Of a stretch of DNA of 64,000 nucleotides, positions 59,001-64,000 are shown one piece after another. The translations under genes were made by a program, and so were the position numbers. The stretch is from Dromaius novaehollandiae (taxonomy: Eukaryota > Chordata > Aves > Casuariiformes > Dromaiidae). The notes under the pieces are model-generated. The model was not told where the DNA came from. It worked only from the letters and a program-made list of their open reading frames with translations, and made no database searches. Within the stretch, counting starts at the first letter, position 1. Each line of letters opens with the position of its first letter. The DNA lies in NCBI RefSeq assembly GCF_036370855.1, contig NC_088099.1:142927017-142991016 (forward strand), read 5' to 3'.

Positions 59001-61539
59001 GAAGAAAAGGCAAGTCTCTGCCAGGATCTATTAAAAGAAGCTGCCAAAAACCTAAATTTCAAACATTTAACTTAAAAATCTAAGGCTTTGGGGGAAAGGA
59101 AACTGGATAGATTGGGAACAAAACTTCTGGAACTACAGGAATATTTTCACACACCAAGAAATTCATAAACTATTTTAAAAGGATATAAAGGTTAAAAGGC
59201 CTGCGACAATGCTTTATAATACAATCTTCAGCTTCAGGATATTTCTGCTTTTTTTTCCTGTTGTCGCTCTGGGCATGAAGCAGGGTTGTATATTGAAAAA
59301 GGAGATGGCATAGAAGTTGGAAAGTTGAAGACTTTTGCTTTGATGGAAAAAGAACATGATTCCTAATAATCCTCTAATTTAATTTTTGGCAAAATCAACT
59401 GAAATAGTAAACAGTGTAATCAAAGAATCCACTTTTAAAATATAGAAGTGCCATGATGGGCCTGAAGGTAGAAATATAAATTTTCAGGCAGCAATTCTGT
59501 TTCACTGTGAAGATGTGTAAATATCCTCTCTTCAAGCTTTTTCAGTGAGAGCTTGAGCATGTGCACAGCAACAGATACTCCTCTCTAGAGAGCAAGTAGA
59601 AGCAAGGAATAATAATTATATACAGTATTAAAAATTTTCTTGATGCCATGAGAACACGAGATGAAATTGTTAAAAAAATCAAACACTGTAGTTCAAGCCT
59701 TAGTCATTCTCAAGCACTGGGTGACAGTTTTACCCTGACAGCGTTTCGGGAGTAGCTCGAGATTGCTCTCTAGAGGTGAAAAATAAACATTTCATTTCTG
59801 AAAATTGATTCTTTAGTCAAAACGTTCAAGAATTCCTGAAAGAGCATACAGAGAAACCTGATGCCAGACAGGAGAAGTTCTGGATAAACCTAAAGCTAAA
59901 AATACAAAGTTTTTAGAAGAACCATACTTTGGCCAAAAATGTTAGGCATCCTCACTTTTATTTTCGTAACTCTTTAACATAAAAGTACAGTACTGCCAAA
60001 CAGCATTTTCTATTCTAAGCTCACTCCCCATTGTCTACTTCTATTTAAGTTAGCTTCCCCTTTAGTTTTCCTCTTTGCTTTGGCTAATGCGCTGCTCTTC
60101 AAACCTGCAGAAAGCCAGCGCACAGCTGCAGCTTCTCAGACTGCCGGCAGCCCTGCAGGAAATACCTGCATGCCTGTTGGCTCACTACAGACTGCTGCAG
60201 CTCTGCTCCTCCGAAATCTGCTCTGCGGGTCTGCTGGGTATCGTGGCTCAGGTCAGGGGGGAAGAAGGGACAAAACGCTTCTCATACAAAATAGACTTGT
60301 CTCCTCCCTATTTTCCCACAGAAAAAAGGCAGGAAACTTTCAACACCCTGTTTCCTTAAAGTCCAACTTCTTGCTTTAGATATAAAGAAATTTTACTTTA
60401 TGGCCCACAAGTCTCAGGGAAATACAGTGTTGAAATAATCTGCTTGTGGGCTCAATTGAACCTCAATAGAATTATATTAAATTCACTGAAGTTGCACTGG
60501 CAGGAATTCAAACATCATACTTGTATTTTCCCTGACCCAACAAAATGCAACATTTGTCTCTTGGTGATTTACAGAAACCTGACCTTTGCAAGATTGAGGG
60601 TTCATGATTTACTCTTCCAGTGATTTTTGCAGTTAATGACCTAGTAAAGAAGTGTAGGAGTTTGTTAATACCAAAGCAACACTAAAACATCCCAGGCAGG
60701 GCTCACATCCCCACCTAATAAAAGGTGCTGCCATTTGTTTATGACTCATCTCATGTATTGTGCCCTTAAAGATATTTAAGTTAGTGTAAGATAAACTACA
60801 TACTGTCTGGCTGGAGACAATTACTAAGCTGCTGGCAAATGTTAAAGTCATTCAGTCTAAGAATCAGATCTAAGGGAGATGAAAGACAAACACTGCATTT
60901 ATTGATACAAGAGATCGAACAGAATTCAAACATCCCTTCCCCAGTGTGAATTCTACCAAATAAACAAATGCATGTGCAAAGGTAACTGGTAAGAAGTCAT
61001 CTCCTAAACTCTTCTGCTCAGGGAGTCAATCACTGTGGGCAAAGTCTCAAATTCACTGGTCACTATAGTTTGCCATGTTTACCAGCTTGTATTTCTTAAA
61101 AGCAGTGCCAGAAGCAAGTCCTTGAATATTGCAGGAAGCACTCACACTCAGGCCTCTGCCCAAAAACATCCAAAAAAACTACAATAATGACAAAGATCAA
61201 CTTCAACACAAAAATATTCAGTCATTTAGCATATCACCATATTCCCTTCTATATTAATTGCTGTCCTTGACATGTTAGACTATTACCTTACCAGATTTGA
61301 AATCTCTTTTTATGCCTGTTTACTTTTTGACTTTATAATACATAAAGGAACAGGACATTCTCCTCACTGCCTTTGAGCTTTAGCCATATTGCACAGAATT
61401 TCCTTTCCCTTCTTCCTCCTCTTTAAAGCTCACAAAGATGCTGCAGTATCCTTTTACACTCTCCCCTTGAATTCCCCTTTAATCTTGCCCTCCCTCCCCA
61501 CGGAGTCTTCTGTTCTGCCCTTGGGCAGCCTGTGTGCAG
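50051..61539. other. gene-empty intergenic DNA
   Basis: Mostly AT-rich and low in CpG. Small ORFs (for example 50844-51254, 54255-54689, 58078-58452) show no domain, signal peptide or codon pattern that would support a gene. A fragment at 55134-55158 carries the CCATTACAGTCAATGGAG phrase of the old amniote repeat seen in BAALC intron 2. Poly-A/T runs occur at about 53097-53112 and 56631-56644. No ATP6V1C1 exon, tRNA or snRNA was recognised. Confidence 0.5.
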
Positions 61540-62900
61540 CTATAAAATGGCAGAACCAGAGTCACTGAGATCCGAAGGCACCTCTGGAGAGTGTCTCATC
61601 AGAGCTCCCTGCTCAAGCAGGGTCAGCTAGAGCAGATTGCTCACGGCTGCGTCCAGTCAGGTTTTGAGTAACTCCAAGGATGGAGACTTCACAACTTCTC
61701 TGGGCAACCTGTTTCTGTGCCTGACCACCCTCACCATAAAAAAAGTTTTTTCTTATGTTTAAATGGAATTTCAATTCATGCCCATTGCCTCTTATCCTTT
61801 CACTGGGCACCACTGAGAAGAAGCTGGCTCCGTCTTCTTTATTCCCTCCCATCAGATATTTATACACAGTGATAAGATCCCCTCTTGGTCTTCTCCTCTC
61901 TAGACTGAACAACCCCAGCTCTCAGTGTCTCTTTGTATGTCTGATGCTCCAAACCCTTAATCATCTTTGTGACCCTTCACTGACCTCACTGCAGTAGCTC
62001 CATGTCTCATACTGGGGAGCCCAGGACAGGACCAGTGCTCCAGACGTGTCTCACCGGGGCTGAGTAGAGGGGAAGGGTCAAGGGTCAGCACCCTGCCTAA
62101 TGCGGCCCAGGATGCCATTGGCCTTCTTTGCTGTCATGGCACATTGCTGGCTCATGGTCAACTTAGTGTTGACCAGGACTCCCAGGGCCTTCTCTGCAGA
62201 GCTGCTTTCCAGAAGGTCGGCCCCAGCCTGTGCTGGTGCATGGAGTTATTCCTCCCCAGGTGCAGGACTTTGCACTTCCCTTTGTTGAACTTCATGAGGT
62301 TCCTGCTAGCCCATTTCTCCAGCCTGTCCAGGTCCCTCTGAAGGGCAGCGCAGCCTGCTGGCGTATCAGCTACTCCTCCCAGTTTTGCACTGTCTGCAAG
62401 GGTGCACTGTGTCCCATCAGCCAGGTCATTATAAAGGTGTTCAACAGTACCTGCCCCCAGTATCGATCCCTGGGGGACATCGCTAGTGACCAGCCTCCAG
62501 CTGGATTTCACAGCCGTCTGAGCCCAGTTTCAATCCACCTCACTGTCCACTTACCTAGTCCATACTTCAGTTTGTCTATGAGGATGTTGCAGGAAACAGT
62601 GTCAAAGGCCTTGCTGAAGTCAAGATAAACAGCATCCACTGCTCGCCCCTCATTCACTGAGCTAGCTGTTGCACTGCAAAAGGCTATCAGATTGGTCAGG
62701 CACGATTTCCCCTTTGTAAATCCACGCTGACTGCTACCTCTTGTCCTTCAGATGCTTGGAAATGGTTTCCAGGATTGTTTGCTTCATTGTGTTCCCTGGG
62801 ATCAAGGTGCGGCTGACTGGCCTGTTATTCCCCAGGTCCTCCTCCTTGTCCTTCTTGAAGAGAGGACTGACATTTGCTTTGTTCCAAGAAATTTCTGTTT
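61540..62900 (-). mobile_element. CR1 non-LTR retrotransposon, 5' truncated and inactive
   Basis: The minus strand carries the 3' part of CR1 ORF2 and the 3' UTR. Recognisable pieces, in order, are [84 protein letters not shown] and [10 protein letters not shown]. These sit in at least two frames, with stops and deletions. The catalytic FADD box before KLGG is altered (ADSA in its place), so the reverse transcriptase is dead. The 3' UTR matches the avian CR1 end (plus strand: CTCCCTGCTCAAGCAGGGTC). Borders are approximate; the left one is the element's 3' end, the right one its truncation point. Confidence 0.93.
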
Positions 62901-64000
62901 ATGGTTCATTTCCCCTAAGTTCATTAAAAACCTCCCACTGTTTCATGCCTTTGGTGAGCTCTCCTAGCAGGCTGAGAGACAGTAAGGAAGTACACATGCC
63001 CTACTACCTCTTCTTGCTCATAAATATTAATATCTGTCTCTTTCCTGTGTCTAGGTAACTGTCCCTTCTACAAGCTCCTAGCTACCAAATTTTCTCTTCT
63101 GCCCAGTTCTCCACTCTTTCTTCTCTCAGTCCTGGTAACCCTGAAGGAAAGCACTGCAGGTATCATTTTCGAATACAAATTCATTACTATGCTTTATTAG
63201 TTTTTTTAATTGCATCTATGTTAAATTTAATAAAATATTAATATATTGCTATTTTAGATACTTTCATTGTGCAGATTTCTCCCCTTCTCAGATTTTGACT
63301 ATTTACAGACATTCAAATTGTGAAACTCCAGTTATGCCTGCTTTTCCTATTAAGACATAATTCACCTGTTGTTACTTAAAAAATTCCCATACTCCTCACG
63401 TTCCAGAGTATATATGCTCTCCATTTCCTCCACAAATCATCTTCTGCCTTAATCACTTGGCATGCTTCTTACATTCTGAAAGAAAAATTTCCATTTCTAC
63501 ACAATTTAATTCTTGTTCTATTTGGCCAGAATTCTTTTAAGAACTCCAGAAATATAATAAATTGTATAAACAGAAGAAAGGGTTTTTACTGTAGCCTTTC
63601 CCTATAAATTAAATCTAATCCAGACTACCACCCATGCCCTGCATCCAAAGTATCTCCCTTTACCCCTAGGAAAGCCGATGGATCTCAGCTGTTCCTGCTA
63701 TTCCATGGTCGGTCATCAATATTTAATACTCTATAATCTTCCTCTCCTTGCGAATAGGGATTCTGAGTCTACCACTTCAGCCACAGACAACCCAAGTCTA
63801 GAGGCATCACTGAAATTCCTTTCCTGAAGTAGTGTAGCGAAAATCTAGCATAACATGACAAACTAGCAAACTGCACTGAGTAGGATCTAGAAGTGCTAAA
63901 TCCCATGGATTAGTATTTCAAGTCATCTCTCCCCTTAAAATTAAAAAATGAAGGATCTAATTAAATGCATTACACATTTTATTACCATCTATTGGTTATC
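62901..64000. other. AT-rich intergenic DNA to window end
   Basis: No gene, RNA or repeat recognised beyond the CR1 truncation point. Confidence 0.5.

Noticed and set aside
44900..64000. ATP6V1C1 exons expected by synteny
   Set aside because: No minus-strand segment resembling its conserved C-terminal peptides (for example YYKIDCNLLEFK) was found; the gene probably lies outside the window.
1..64000. tRNA, rRNA, snRNA genes, CRISPR arrays, bacterial operons
   Set aside because: No cloverleaf B-box context, no known small RNA sequence and no regularly spaced repeats; split genes and CpG islands show vertebrate nuclear DNA.

Overview
This is a vertebrate nuclear window, most likely from a bird. 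The evidence is a CR1 retrotransposon with avian-type 3' end (61540-62900), compact introns, low repeat density, two CpG-island promoters, and two split genes whose protein products I recognise. Several very old elements (L2-like, MIR-like and short CR1 tails) are still readable, which suggests slow neutral decay; the exact species cannot be told from the sequence. There is nothing prokaryotic here (no operons, CRISPR array, phage or plasmid features).

Both recognised genes lie on the minus strand, in the order BAALC then FZD6 (reading from high to low coordinates). This is the order I know from human 8q22.3 (ATP6V1C1-BAALC-FZD6-CTHRC1). The left end holds the first coding exon of FZD6 (591-770), the start of its first downstream intron (1-590), and its CpG-island promoter (about 771-1680). 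The complete coding part of BAALC follows: exon 1 (43742-43889), exon 2 (23267-23427) and exon 3 (20055-20159), with introns of 20,314 and 3,107 bases. The three exons join in frame (148+161+105 = 414 nt, 137 residues plus stop). No ATP6V1C1 exon was found to the right, so it probably lies beyond the window.

Region by region: 1-1680 FZD6 5' end and promoter; 1681-18400 intergenic DNA with small GC-rich patches, one exon-like segment (3121-3315), a CTCF-like motif, a DR1 site and an L2-like tail; 18400-44055 BAALC, whose intron 1 carries an L2-like LINE, a CR1 tail, a MIR-like relic, RFX-type X-boxes and a promoter-like cluster with a 43-codon ORF on the opposite strand; 44056-44900 a 427-nt unbroken pyrimidine tract followed by a purine-rich minisatellite, directly upstream of BAALC; 44900-61540 gene-empty intergenic DNA; 61540-62900 a dead minus-strand CR1 copy; then AT-rich DNA to the end.

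FZD6 is a Wnt/planar-polarity receptor and BAALC a lipid-anchored cytoplasmic-face protein of neural and progenitor cells. They are neighbours by conserved synteny, not parts of one pathway. I found no clear new biological system. The items most worth checking are the BAALC upstream polypyrimidine/polypurine pair, the uORF and CGG-repeat leader of BAALC, the promoter-like cluster at 39451-39742, and the exon-like segment at 3121-3315.
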